64,000 nt of DNA from Nitrospira sp. CR1.3 (GTDB taxonomy: Bacteria > Nitrospirota > Nitrospiria > Nitrospirales > Nitrospiraceae), in contig WIAH01000013.1 in NCBI GenBank assembly GCA_014055525.1, forward strand, positions 1 through 64,000, in the 5' to 3' direction. The notes beneath the pieces are model-generated. The model worked only from the letters and a program-made list of their open reading frames with translations, did not search any database and was not told where the DNA came from. The translations under genes and the position numbers were made by a program. Within the stretch, counting starts at the first letter, position 1. Each line of letters begins with the position of its first letter. This document shows, one piece after another, positions 33,713 to 42,993 of the stretch.

Positions 33713-34441
33713 TCCCATCTTATTGGCTCCCGTGCGGCTCACCAGCTGATTTGCCAGATGGAGCGATTCAATCGTTCCCGCATCCGTCCACCAGCCGTCG
33801 AGAAGATCCCAGGTCAAGGTGCCGGCGGCGATATAGGCGTTATTCACATCGGTGATCTCCAGTTCACCGCGGCCCGACGGTTTCAACGTCTTGATGATGT
33901 CGAACACCTCTGCATCGTAGAAGTACATGCCGGTGACCGCGTAGGACGATTGGGGGTTGGCCGGTTTTTCCTCGATCTTAACGACGCGCTTGCCCTCCAA
34001 CACGGGGACGCCGAAACGCTGCGGATCTTTGACTTCTTTAAGGAGAATCTTGGCGCCGCGTCCCTGCCCGCGAAATGCGTCCGCCGCACGGGCAATGTTC
34101 CCTTCGATAATATTGTCCCCAAGAATCACGCAAACCGGCTCGCCATCGGCAAAATGCTCGGCCAGCCGCAACGCATCGGCGATGCCGCCCTCGCCCTCTT
34201 GATAGGTATAGTTCAACCGCTTGATATCGAACTCTTTCCCGTTACCCAGCAATCTCAAGAAATCACCGGCGCTGTTTCCGCCTGTCACGAGCATGATCTC
34301 GTCGATGCCGGCATTGGCCAGGGCTTGGATGGGATAGTAGATCATGGGCCGGTCATAGACCGGCAACAGATGTTTATTCGTGACTTTGGTCAGCGGTAAC
34401 AGTCTGGTTCCCAACCCTCCCGCAAGCACCACGCCTCTCAT
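33707..34441 (-). CDS. rfbA: Glucose-1-phosphate thymidylyltransferase
   Basis: 244 residues, a short-form RfbA-like nucleotidyltransferase. N-terminal RGVVLAGGLGTRLLPLTKVTNKHLLPVYDRPMIYYP nucleotide-binding loop, VCVILGDNIIEGNI, VVKIEEKPANPQSSYAVTGMYFYD and WWTDAGTIESLHLANQLV are typical. Forms dTDP-glucose for rhamnose synthesis. AAAGG precedes the ATG. Confidence 0.94.
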   Translation of the reverse strand: MRGVVLAGGLGTRLLPLTKVTNKHLLPVYDRPMIYYPIQALANAGIDEIMLVTGGNSAGDFLRLLGNGKEFDIKRLNYTYQEGEGGIADALRLAEHFADGEPVCVILGDNIIEGNIARAADAFRGQGRGAKILLKEVKDPQRFGVPVLEGKRVVKIEEKPANPQSSYAVTGMYFYDAEVFDIIKTLKPSGRGELEITDVNNAYIAAGTLTWDLLDGWWTDAGTIESLHLANQLVSRTGANKMGD

Positions 34442-34572
34442 AATACCTTTCCCCTCACGCGCAGACTCCTATTAACTTCAGACACCCTGCGTTTACTCTA
34501 CGGCAGTCGATCAAACGTTTGAACAAGAAAATCAGTTCGCGCCTTGTGAGTTCAGCATGCCGGTGTGGAAAA

Positions 34573-36480
34573 TCAGTGTGTCGGTTGGGGCTTCGACGGA
34601 GCGAGCGGCCTGTAGGTCGGCACCGCATCCTGAAGTGCAAGGATCACCCCGTCGTCACCGCCATGACCGACGGCCTCCTCCAGTTTGGCGACCGCCCGGT
34701 CAATTGCGCTCTCTGCTTGGTGTCGATCCCTTACCGCTCGCCGGATCTTCGCGTGGGCCGTCGGTTCAACCCTTTCCGCTTCTTCAAACAGCTCTTCGTA
34801 AAGCTTTTCCCCAGGTCGCAAGCCGATGTAGACGATGCGAATGTCTTCGTCCGGCACAAGGCCGGACAGCACGATCATGTTTCTCGCCAACTCGACGACC
34901 TTGATCTGCTCTCCCATGTCGAGCACGAATACATCGCCTCCCTGGCCGAGCACGCTGGCTTGCAAGACCAATTGCACCGCTTCGGGAATCGTCATGAAGA
35001 ATCGGGTGATCTCCGGGTGAGTGACTGTGACCGGACCGCCGGACCGGATCTGATCCGAAAAAAGCGGCACCACGCTGCCGTTGCTTCCAAGCACATTCCC
35101 GAAGCGCACAACGGTAAATTTCGACGAGCTTTTCTCGTTCAGACTTTGTATCAGCTCCTCGGCCACTCTCTTGGACGCTCCCATCACGTTCGTGGGATTC
35201 ACCGCCTTATCGGTCGAAATGAGCACGAAGCGCTCTACTCCGCACTTCAATGCCGCCTCGGCGACGACCCTGGTTCCCAAGACGTTGTTGCGGACGGCTT
35301 CCTTGGGATTCATTTCCATCAATGGGACATGCTTGTGCGCCGCCGCGTGGAACAACAGTTCGGGGCGTGTCTGCCCGAACACTTCGGCCACTCTGTCTGG
35401 AACAGTGACGTCTCCAACAGCGGAAACGATCGCGACCTTCGGAAATCTCGCTCGCAGTTCCAGGTCCAGCGCGTGTAGGCCGTTTTCGTAGCGCTCGAAG
35501 AGGACCAGCAGGGAGGGCCGATAGTGGGCGATTTGACGGCACAGTTCCGATCCGATCGATCCGCCGGCGCCGGTCACCAACACTCTCTTCCCCTCCAGCA
35601 GTGGATGCAGTTCTTCCCGATCGGTTTGGACCGGCTCCCGTTGCAGCAGATCTTCCAGACTCATCGGCCGAATTTGCCGCAACGCCGCGGGATCGGCCAG
35701 CAACTGTTTGACGCTCGGCAAAATCTTGATCGGAACTTTGCAACCCTCGGATGCCGCAATGATCTTCTGTTTGAGCGTATTCGACGCCGACGGGATCGCC
35801 ACAATGATTTCATGGACAACCAAACTGCGGGTGACATCGGGAATATCTTCGATTCTGCCTGCCACCGGCACCCCATGGATCCTCATCCGTTGTTTGACCG
35901 GATCGTCGTCGATCAATCCCACCGGTCGATAGTGATACCGCCCATCGCTCAGCATATCGCGGACAAGCAGTTCACTCGCATTGCCGGCGCCCACGATGAG
36001 GACCCGCCTGGCCATCGGGCTCCACACCTGCATCCATTCACGGAACCACCGCACCGCGAGCCGGATACCAGCCAGATAGAGGCCGCTGAGCAGTCCGGTC
36101 ATGATGATTACGGAGCGAGGATAGGCGACCCATCCCAAAATTCCGTGCAACACCCCGAACGAAACTGCCGAGCCGGCCACGGACGCCCAGAGAATGCGCC
36201 CCAGGTCATGGAGCCCGACATAGCGCCAGAGCCCGTGCTGAATGCCGAAGATAAAGAGACCGAGCCCATGGATCGAGACAATGACCGGCAAGCCCTGTAG
36301 CAGCAATCTTCCGTAAAAGGGCGAAATGTCCCCGTCGAACCGCAACGCGAAGGCGGTGACGTTGGCAGCCACCACAAGGGCCAGCTGGCTCATCACGACG
36401 ATCACCGTTCGATATCGGAGAAGCACCGCCCCGTATCGATCCACAATCTGTTGAAAGAGCTTAATGACGGCTATCCGCAT
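34573..36480 (-). CDS. CapD/WbpM-type membrane nucleoside-diphosphate-sugar epimerase/dehydratase
   Basis: About 635 residues: four N-terminal membrane segments, a Rossmann-like middle domain (RRVLIVGAGNASELLVRDML), then the catalytic short-chain dehydrogenase domain VLVTGAGGSIGSELCRQIAHY, HAAAHKHVPLMEMNP, and LISTDKAVNPTNVMGASKR with the catalytic residues (Met in place of the usual Tyr, as in the WbpM class). Such enzymes make 4-keto-6-deoxy sugars from UDP-GlcNAc, the entry to several amino-sugars. Follows the ligase-like gene by five bases. Confidence 0.92.
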   Translation of the reverse strand: MRIAVIKLFQQIVDRYGAVLLRYRTVIVVMSQLALVVAANVTAFALRFDGDISPFYGRLLLQGLPVIVSIHGLGLFIFGIQHGLWRYVGLHDLGRILWASVAGSAVSFGVLHGILGWVAYPRSVIIMTGLLSGLYLAGIRLAVRWFREWMQVWSPMARRVLIVGAGNASELLVRDMLSDGRYHYRPVGLIDDDPVKQRMRIHGVPVAGRIEDIPDVTRSLVVHEIIVAIPSASNTLKQKIIAASEGCKVPIKILPSVKQLLADPAALRQIRPMSLEDLLQREPVQTDREELHPLLEGKRVLVTGAGGSIGSELCRQIAHYRPSLLVLFERYENGLHALDLELRARFPKVAIVSAVGDVTVPDRVAEVFGQTRPELLFHAAAHKHVPLMEMNPKEAVRNNVLGTRVVAEAALKCGVERFVLISTDKAVNPTNVMGASKRVAEELIQSLNEKSSSKFTVVRFGNVLGSNGSVVPLFSDQIRSGGPVTVTHPEITRFFMTIPEAVQLVLQASVLGQGGDVFVLDMGEQIKVVELARNMIVLSGLVPDEDIRIVYIGLRPGEKLYEELFEEAERVEPTAHAKIRRAVRDRHQAESAIDRAVAKLEEAVGHGGDDGVILALQDAVPTYRPLAPSKPQPTH

Positions 36481-36485
36481 GGCAG

Positions 36486-37766
36486 CTACGTCGATACCCC
36501 TCCGGTTATCCGGCTGTTGAACGAAGAGAAATGAACAATGGCCATCGCCAGCAGTACCCAAAACAGGATGGCCAGGGACCCGACCAGCATTTGATCAAAT
36601 TGCAGTCGGACGAACAACCCGATCATACTGCCGGTCGATCCTGCCAGCACCATCTTCGACATCCAATCGACGGCTTTCCAGTACTCTTGTAAGGTCGTCC
36701 ACATCGCGGAGAAGTAGAACCAGAGAAATACAGCCATTCCTACCAGTCCTACATGAAGGGCCATGTAGAGAACAATGTTGTGCGTGCCCTTGTCTTTCAC
36801 GCTCAGGTGGCCTGGTTCGACCGTTTCGCTTTCCTGGCCGTATAGGAGGGAATAGGTCTGCCCGCCGTACCCGATCCCGACTATCCAATGTTTGGCTGTT
36901 TCAGACAGGGTAAACCGCCAGATATCCAGGCGGTGGACGATCGTAGCAACACCGGTTTTCACCGGAATGGAACTCTGAGCTTGTGGATCATCACCGGATA
37001 CGGACGGTGACTTGATCGTAACCGCAATGATCACGACGGCGACCAGGCTCAGGGTGACGAGGCCGGCTACCCACTTGGCAGAAGCGGTGCGAACGAGCCA
37101 GGCCGTTGCAACCAACTCGGTCATGAAAGCGATCAGTCCCGCTCGCGATTGAGTGCTGAGGAGGCAGACAACAGAAAGGACCGACAGGACGGCGCCGGTC
37201 ACTTTGACGCTTGGCGGGCTGGCGTCGAACGCAGCAGCGAGGCAGAAGGGAATAGTCATCACCAGATAGGTCGTCAGCCAGACCTCTGAAGGGAAGAATG
37301 AGACGATTGTCTGGGGATTCGTGAGATTGAACTGCGTCAAACCTTTCACCAAGACGATGAGCAGCGAACACCCCAGCACCGACAAGAGCCCTTGACGGTA
37401 CCGCACATCTCCAAGAAAATGGATCACCGCATAGAGCATCACCATCCACTGAAGCAACTTGCCGTATTCTTTCAGACTATACGAGGGAAACGCGGCAAAG
37501 GGGATGGTAAATCCGACCCATAGCACAAACGAGAACAACATCACGTCGTACGGCGTCTTCCGATAAAACAATTGTCCATTGTACAAACACCACAAAACCA
37601 GCAGTAAGAGGAGTAAGAGAAACCCATTCCGTTCAATGACCAGCAATCCCTTGAAAGGCAACAGGGCGATAAGCCCCAACAATACGACTCGAATCGCCGC
37701 GTCTAGATACGAAGATGCGACGGCCATCGCCTGGGAGAGCCGCGGCACAGCATTCTCTACCGCCAT
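36486..37766 (-). CDS. O-antigen ligase/polymerase-like membrane protein
   Basis: About 426 residues with roughly ten to twelve membrane segments and a large periplasmic loop before the last ones (about 270-335, containing HRLDIWRFTLSETAKHWIVGIGYGGQ), which resembles the Wzy/WaaL loop. LSTQSRAGLIAFMTELVATAWL is a typical membrane/loop region of this superfamily. It may polymerise or ligate the glycan built by this locus. The start at 37766 follows the WecA-like stop by one base. Confidence 0.85.
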   Translation of the reverse strand: MAVENAVPRLSQAMAVASSYLDAAIRVVLLGLIALLPFKGLLVIERNGFLLLLLLLVLWCLYNGQLFYRKTPYDVMLFSFVLWVGFTIPFAAFPSYSLKEYGKLLQWMVMLYAVIHFLGDVRYRQGLLSVLGCSLLIVLVKGLTQFNLTNPQTIVSFFPSEVWLTTYLVMTIPFCLAAAFDASPPSVKVTGAVLSVLSVVCLLSTQSRAGLIAFMTELVATAWLVRTASAKWVAGLVTLSLVAVVIIAVTIKSPSVSGDDPQAQSSIPVKTGVATIVHRLDIWRFTLSETAKHWIVGIGYGGQTYSLLYGQESETVEPGHLSVKDKGTHNIVLYMALHVGLVGMAVFLWFYFSAMWTTLQEYWKAVDWMSKMVLAGSTGSMIGLFVRLQFDQMLVGSLAILFWVLLAMAIVHFSSFNSRITGGVST

Positions 37767-37767
37767 G

Positions 37768-38832
37768 TTATCGACCCCTGTTCTCCACATGATTTTCAAG
37801 CAAGCTCACGGCCCGCGCCAAGCACACGAATATTGACATCCACAGCCCCAGAATCACCAACCGCCATCGGTCTGTCGCCCCATGGTAGAGCACCGCCAAA
37901 CAGCCGCAGCCGATCATGACGACATATTCCGCCAACACGGTTCGGCGGTGGCTCCAACCGCTCAACACCATCCGTTGATAGTAGTGTTCGCGATGGGCTT
38001 GCCAGATCCGTTTCCGCTTCCAGGCCCGACGAAAAACCGTAACCGTGGCGTCCAGAATAAACGGCGAGAAGATCAGGATCGGAACCCAGATGTCAAACAG
38101 ACCGTCCCGCACACCCAGGAGGGCGAGGGTACCGGCTGTGAACCCGATCGGAATGCTCCCGACATCGCCCATGAAGATTCGAGCGGGAGGGAAATTATGG
38201 AGGAGAAATCCGAGCGCGCTCACCGAAACCAAGGCGGCGACGAGGAGCAAGAAGGGATGGCCGGCCCGCCACCCGAAATAGGCCAGAAACCCGAATCCGA
38301 CCGTTGTCATCCCTCCGGCAAAGCCGTCCATCCCATCCATGAAGTTGTAGAGGTTCGTCATCCAGAGAAGAAATAAGACGCTGACCGGCCCTGCGAACCA
38401 GCTTTCTAATAAGAAGGAACCCAATCCTGGTACTGGCATGGAACTTATATTCAGTCCCACGCCCCAGACCACAATAAACGCAGCTATAGCTTGGACTATA
38501 AACCGTAACCCTACAGGAAGGGCTCCTTGGTCATCATAAAATGAAACAGTCGTGATCAAGCTAATCGATACCACAATCCAAACGCTCCCTGAAGAGAGTC
38601 CTTTAGGCAAGAACCCTGTCGATGGTGGATGTATGGCAAAACCAATGGCCGCAACCAAAAGCCCGACGAGTACACTGGCAAGGATAGCCAAACCGCCAGA
38701 GCGAGGCGTGGGTTCAGTATGCAAGGATCGCTCATTGGGGTGATCGAGAGACCACAGTCGTGATGAATGGCGAATGATCCGGTCGGTCAGCCACCAGGAT
38801 AATAATCCAATGCCTGCAATCAAGAGCCACAT
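37768..38832 (-). CDS. WecA/MraY-type undecaprenyl-phosphate glycosyl-1-phosphate transferase
   Basis: 354-residue membrane enzyme with about ten helices. DHPNERSLHTEPTPRSGGLAIL, FYDDQGALPVG, NLYNFMDGMDGFAGG and FMGDVGSIPIGFTAG are the conserved cytoplasmic loops, and RIWQAHREHYYQRMV is the late His-rich loop. It loads the first sugar phosphate onto undecaprenyl phosphate and thus starts the lipid-linked glycan. It overlaps the preceding epimerase gene by 13 bases. Confidence 0.92.
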   Translation of the reverse strand: MWLLIAGIGLLSWWLTDRIIRHSSRLWSLDHPNERSLHTEPTPRSGGLAILASVLVGLLVAAIGFAIHPPSTGFLPKGLSSGSVWIVVSISLITTVSFYDDQGALPVGLRFIVQAIAAFIVVWGVGLNISSMPVPGLGSFLLESWFAGPVSVLFLLWMTNLYNFMDGMDGFAGGMTTVGFGFLAYFGWRAGHPFLLLVAALVSVSALGFLLHNFPPARIFMGDVGSIPIGFTAGTLALLGVRDGLFDIWVPILIFSPFILDATVTVFRRAWKRKRIWQAHREHYYQRMVLSGWSHRRTVLAEYVVMIGCGCLAVLYHGATDRWRLVILGLWMSIFVCLARAVSLLENHVENRGR

Positions 38833-39818
38833 GCGATGAACGACTGACGATAATGCCGGATCAGTTCCGGCACCGCGGTTTCAAAGGTCTCACGCGGCTG
38901 GTAGCCCAAATCCCGTATCAACGCCACCGGATTGTACCAGGCCTGCCCAAGCAGCTTCTCCAATGTTGAAGAGGTCAGCGGTACCGGCCTGCTCAAGAGC
39001 GCCTGCGCGATATCCCCACACCGTCCACCCAACGACAAGACCCACACAGGTACGCGCCACCGAGGGGGCGGCAGCCCCAGACCTGAACGCAAGAGATCAT
39101 ACAAGGCGGTCACGGAATAGGGCCTGGCATCCGTTGCCACATACATCGGTTCTGGAAAATGGCTCGATTGCAGTACCGCACGAACAGCGAGCAGGAAGTT
39201 TTTGACGTGAAGCAGGCTACGAACGGTTTCCACCCGGGGAAGCGGGGGAAAGCGTCCCCGATCGATCGCCTCGATCATGCGATAGAGATTGCCCTTCTGC
39301 GTCGGTCCATAGACGAGCGGCAGGCGCAGGGAAAGGGTGGCAAGGCCGCTCTCCCCTGCATAGGAAGCCACCATCTGTTCCGCCATCCATTTGGATCGGG
39401 CATAGGGGGATCGGGGATCGGGAAGCGCTCTCTCATCGACGCAGTTGATGGTCGTTTCACCGAATACCTTCACTGAACTGGCAAAGATGAACTTCTGAAC
39501 GCCGCCGGCCACCGCTCCGTCCAAAAGATGCTTCGTCCCGTCGACATTGACGGCTTGATAGACCTCGTCGGGAACCGATTCGTCATCCAGCGCATGGGCT
39601 TGTCCCGCGAGATGAACGATGGCCCAGCAACCGGTAGCGGCTTGCTTTGCGATTTGCGGATCACGGATATCTCCGACGAGGACATCGACCCCTGATGGGA
39701 ACGATGAGGCTGCGGAACGTCGGACAAGCGCGCGGACATGATGACCCGATTCCCGAAGATCGGTTACCACGGCACCACCGAGAAAACCTCCCGCGCCGGT
39801 CACAAGAACGGCCGTCAT
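38820..39818 (-). CDS. NAD-dependent sugar epimerase/dehydratase
   Basis: 332 residues from ATG 39818 (ATGA overlap with the glycosyltransferase upstream). Extended SDR with VLVTGAGGFLGGAVV, HLAGQAHALDD, FASSVKVFGE and SPYARSKWMAEQ catalytic Tyr/Lys. Often paired with a WecA-like transferase, as here (WbpV/WbpL type pairing), where it makes the 4-epimer or 4-keto-reduced UDP-sugar used for the first step. Confidence 0.9.
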   Translation of the reverse strand: MTAVLVTGAGGFLGGAVVTDLRESGHHVRALVRRSAASSFPSGVDVLVGDIRDPQIAKQAATGCWAIVHLAGQAHALDDESVPDEVYQAVNVDGTKHLLDGAVAGGVQKFIFASSVKVFGETTINCVDERALPDPRSPYARSKWMAEQMVASYAGESGLATLSLRLPLVYGPTQKGNLYRMIEAIDRGRFPPLPRVETVRSLLHVKNFLLAVRAVLQSSHFPEPMYVATDARPYSVTALYDLLRSGLGLPPPRWRVPVWVLSLGGRCGDIAQALLSRPVPLTSSTLEKLLGQAWYNPVALIRDLGYQPRETFETAVPELIRHYRQSFIACGS

Positions 39819-40981
39819 GCCGGTTCCGTTTCCTGGCATCCACGCTTGTGTCCGGCGAGAAGGTCCCGATAGAGCCGGATCACTTGGCTCGTCACTTTCT
39901 CCACTGAAAACTCGCGAATGACCGTCTCGCGCCCCGCCACGCCCATCGTGGTCCTCAGCGAGGAATCACGGAGCAGAGAATCGATCGCGGCGGCGAGCGC
40001 GGCCGGATCACGCGGAGGAACCAGCAGACCGGTCACTCCGTGCCTGACGATTTCTCGGCAGCCGGGAACATCCGTGGCGACAAGGGGCTTCCCGCAAGCG
40101 GCGGCTTCCAGTAGGACTTTAGGAAGCCCCTCCCGATAGGACGGGAGCACCACGATGGTCGCCAGGGCGAGTGTCGCGGGCATGTCGTCGCAGTGGCCCC
40201 ACCATTCAACAAGGCCTTCATCGACCCAGCGTTGAAGCTGTTCGAGTCGGATCGCAGCCGGATTATGTTCGTCACGGCGTCCGACGAGCACAAATCTCGG
40301 CGCCACATTGTCCCGCTTGAGGCGCCGCACGGTCTCCAGAAAGTCACCGATGCCCTTGTCCCACAACATTCGTGACGCAAGCATGACGATAGGACCATCG
40401 ACGGCGGGCGGACGGATATCGAAAGCAGTGGCGTCAACACCTGAGCCCGGTATAATTCTGGTCTGCTCGAGCGTCACCACGTTTTCTCTGATAAGGAGAT
40501 CCCGATCGTCGCGATTCTGGAACACGACAATCGATCGACTGAGCCTCAAGAGCGCCCTCAGCGCCAGACGAAGACAGGCTCGCGATAACCGGCCGCGACT
40601 GGCATCGTCCGCAAAGAGATATCCAAGTCCGGCAAAGGCATTGACGACGATCGGCACCCCGGAGCACCAGGCTGCGAACGACCCGTACAAAATCGGCTTG
40701 AGCGCCACGTGATGGACGATGGCAGGCCGTTCTCGTCGATAGAGTTTCACCAACTCGACGATTGCGGCGCATTCTGCAAGAGGATTCCTGCTCCTGCGAA
40801 ACAGCCGGATCGGCAACAGCCGAAATCCCTCCTGCACGATCCGTCCTCCGTGGTCCGTCACTCTTGTCGCAATCGACACGTCGAACCCCGCTTGTGCTGC
40901 CGCGCGCGCGAGATCCAGCCGATGGGACCAGAAGTACCAATCCTCAGTGATGAGATAGAGCAGCCGCGGGCGAGCGTTCAT
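39815..40981 (-). CDS. Family 4 glycosyltransferase (PglA/WbpL-neighbour type)
   Basis: 388 residues with GT-B fold: N-terminal LLYLITEDWYFWSHRLDLARAA, VHHVALKPILYGSFAAW, VVNAFAGLGYLF, then GSGVDATAFDIRP and ASRMLWDKGIGDFLE. The donor-binding E-x7-E motif appears as PSYREGLPKVLLEAAACG. These features resemble PglA-like enzymes that add the second sugar on lipid-linked glycans. It starts inside the end of asnB-1 (38-base overlap). Confidence 0.9.
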   Translation of the reverse strand: MNARPRLLYLITEDWYFWSHRLDLARAAAQAGFDVSIATRVTDHGGRIVQEGFRLLPIRLFRRSRNPLAECAAIVELVKLYRRERPAIVHHVALKPILYGSFAAWCSGVPIVVNAFAGLGYLFADDASRGRLSRACLRLALRALLRLSRSIVVFQNRDDRDLLIRENVVTLEQTRIIPGSGVDATAFDIRPPAVDGPIVMLASRMLWDKGIGDFLETVRRLKRDNVAPRFVLVGRRDEHNPAAIRLEQLQRWVDEGLVEWWGHCDDMPATLALATIVVLPSYREGLPKVLLEAAACGKPLVATDVPGCREIVRHGVTGLLVPPRDPAALAAAIDSLLRDSSLRTTMGVAGRETVIREFSVEKVTSQVIRLYRDLLAGHKRGCQETEPA

Positions 40982-42959
40982 GGGCCGTGAGCCAGGCCTG
41001 AAACATCAAGACGTTCCAAAGCGGATATTGCCAATTGCGCCGCCCGGATAGGTGTTCCATCCATTTCTTCCTGATGGGCGACGGATCAAGATGGCCTTCT
41101 TGACGGAGTCGTGGTTCAGCCAGAAGGTCCTCCGCCCAGTCCCGCAGCGGCCCGCGAAGCCATTGGTCGATCGGAACGCCGAACCCCATCTTGGGCCGCT
41201 CGATCAGAGACTTGGGAATATATCGATAGAGAAGTTGGCGCAGCAGCCATTTCCCCTCTCTTTCCTGCTTTATTTTCATGGACAGAGGAAGCCGCCATGC
41301 AAACTCGACCACACGATGGTCGAGCAACGGCACCCGCGCCTCGAGACTCACGCCCATACTCGCGCGGTCGACCTTCGTCAGGATGTCATCAGGCAGATAG
41401 GTGACGAGGTCGAGATACATCATTTGTCGTGTAAAGTCCGGCAGGCTCGCCCAGAGACGTCGATTTGAAAGGAGAGTGACCGGCTCACGGCCCCCGACGA
41501 CCACATTCTCCGGCTGTTTCCATTGTGAAACCAGGTTTTTGTACATGCCTTCCGGAGAGTCGAAGCGAAGGATCTCCGCAAGTTTATGAATCTTGTCTCC
41601 AGGCGCATGGGGCCAGGACTTCGAAGGGAACAGAGTGGCCGCGATGTTGACCGATCGATCCCACCCCTGTGTGGACATGGTCGTCATCACCCTTGCGATT
41701 GCGTGACGCATTGTGTCGGGCATCCATCCGAATCGATTCCAGATCCTGCGCCACCAAAAGTATCGATTGTACCCTGCGAACAATTCGTCGCCGCCGTCCC
41801 CGGAGAGACTGACGGTCACATGCCGCCGGGCCATGTCGGAAACGAGAAAGGTGGGAATCTGAGAAGGGTCGCCGAACGGTTCATCGTAGAGAGTCGGCAA
41901 ACGCGGGATCACGGCCAGCGCCTGCTCGAAGGTCACGTACAGTTCCGTGTGGTCCGTCCCGAGAAATTGCGCGACCTTCTTGGCATGATGCGCTTCGTTG
42001 AATTGAGACTCATGAAATCCGATCGTAAACGTGCGGACCGGCTTTTGACTCTGCTTCTGCATCAGAGCGGCAACAAGGGACGAGTCGATGCCCCCGGAAA
42101 GGAAGGCGCCGAGCGGCACATCCGAAACCATGCGCAATCTGACAGCTCGACTGAGGAGTTCCTCGAATTGATCGAGCGCCTCCTGTTCGGAGCCTGTAAA
42201 GAGGTTCGTAGCCCCCGATTCGGTAATGGTCCTGGCCGACCAGTAGCGAACCGGCCGCCACTGCGCCTGATGCGCATCAGGATCTGGGCTGAATCCCTGC
42301 TCGAACCGGGCGCGCTCCGGCACAACGGCAAGGAAACATCCTGGCGGCAGCTTGTAGATGGAGTGATAGATGGACCAAGGAGCCGGCACGTAACTGAACC
42401 GCATAAAAGCGACGAGGGCATCCCGGTCGATGTCCGCCCTGAACCCCGGGATCTGCCTGAAGACCTTCAGTTCCGAACCGAAGGCGAAGAGCTGCCCAAT
42501 CCAACCGTAGTACAAGGGCTTGATGCCGATGCGATCCCTCCCGAGATGCAGAACACGTTGTTCCCTATCCCAGAGCGCGAAGGCGAACATCCCGACGAAT
42601 CGCTGAACGGCGTTTTCGAGACCCCAAGCTTCAATCGAAGCCAGCATGACTTCCGTGTCCGAATGCCCTCTGAACTTCGCGCCGGTCTTCTCCAGCTCGG
42701 ATCTGAGCTCCACAAAGTTGTAGATCTCGCCGTTAAAGGACAGCACGTACCGTCCGCTTGTCGACGTCATCGGCTGATGTCCCTCGGGAGAAAGATCCAG
42801 TATGGAGAGCCTCGCGTGGCCCAGGGCAATACCGGCTTCCCGGTCAATCCACTCCCCTGCATCGTCGGGCCCGCGATATCTGATGGACTCGACCATTGAA
42901 GTGACCAGCGGCAGAAGGTCGACTCCGTTTCCGCCGAGCAGTCCGGCTATCCCGCACAT
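40944..42959 (-). CDS. asnB: AsnB-type glutamine-dependent amidotransferase, copy 1
   Basis: 671 residues. N-terminal glutaminase domain with nucleophile Cys2 (MCGIAGLLGG), RGPDDAGEW, LSFNGEIYNFVELR; C-terminal synthetase domain with the ATP-binding SGGIDSSLVAAL and GDGGDELFAGYNRY. Such paralogues in glycan loci often amidate sugar acids rather than aspartate. Located between SGNH hydrolase genes and a glycosyltransferase. Confidence 0.92.
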   Translation of the reverse strand: MCGIAGLLGGNGVDLLPLVTSMVESIRYRGPDDAGEWIDREAGIALGHARLSILDLSPEGHQPMTSTSGRYVLSFNGEIYNFVELRSELEKTGAKFRGHSDTEVMLASIEAWGLENAVQRFVGMFAFALWDREQRVLHLGRDRIGIKPLYYGWIGQLFAFGSELKVFRQIPGFRADIDRDALVAFMRFSYVPAPWSIYHSIYKLPPGCFLAVVPERARFEQGFSPDPDAHQAQWRPVRYWSARTITESGATNLFTGSEQEALDQFEELLSRAVRLRMVSDVPLGAFLSGGIDSSLVAALMQKQSQKPVRTFTIGFHESQFNEAHHAKKVAQFLGTDHTELYVTFEQALAVIPRLPTLYDEPFGDPSQIPTFLVSDMARRHVTVSLSGDGGDELFAGYNRYFWWRRIWNRFGWMPDTMRHAIARVMTTMSTQGWDRSVNIAATLFPSKSWPHAPGDKIHKLAEILRFDSPEGMYKNLVSQWKQPENVVVGGREPVTLLSNRRLWASLPDFTRQMMYLDLVTYLPDDILTKVDRASMGVSLEARVPLLDHRVVEFAWRLPLSMKIKQEREGKWLLRQLLYRYIPKSLIERPKMGFGVPIDQWLRGPLRDWAEDLLAEPRLRQEGHLDPSPIRKKWMEHLSGRRNWQYPLWNVLMFQAWLTAHERSPAAALSHH

Positions 42960-42993
42960 GGTTGATCCATCAGCGCATCCGAGCGAGGAACTG

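Noticed and set aside
41586..42899. Long plus-strand frame opposite asnB copy 1
   Set aside because: Antisense shadow of a clear AsnB-type protein with all motifs intact.
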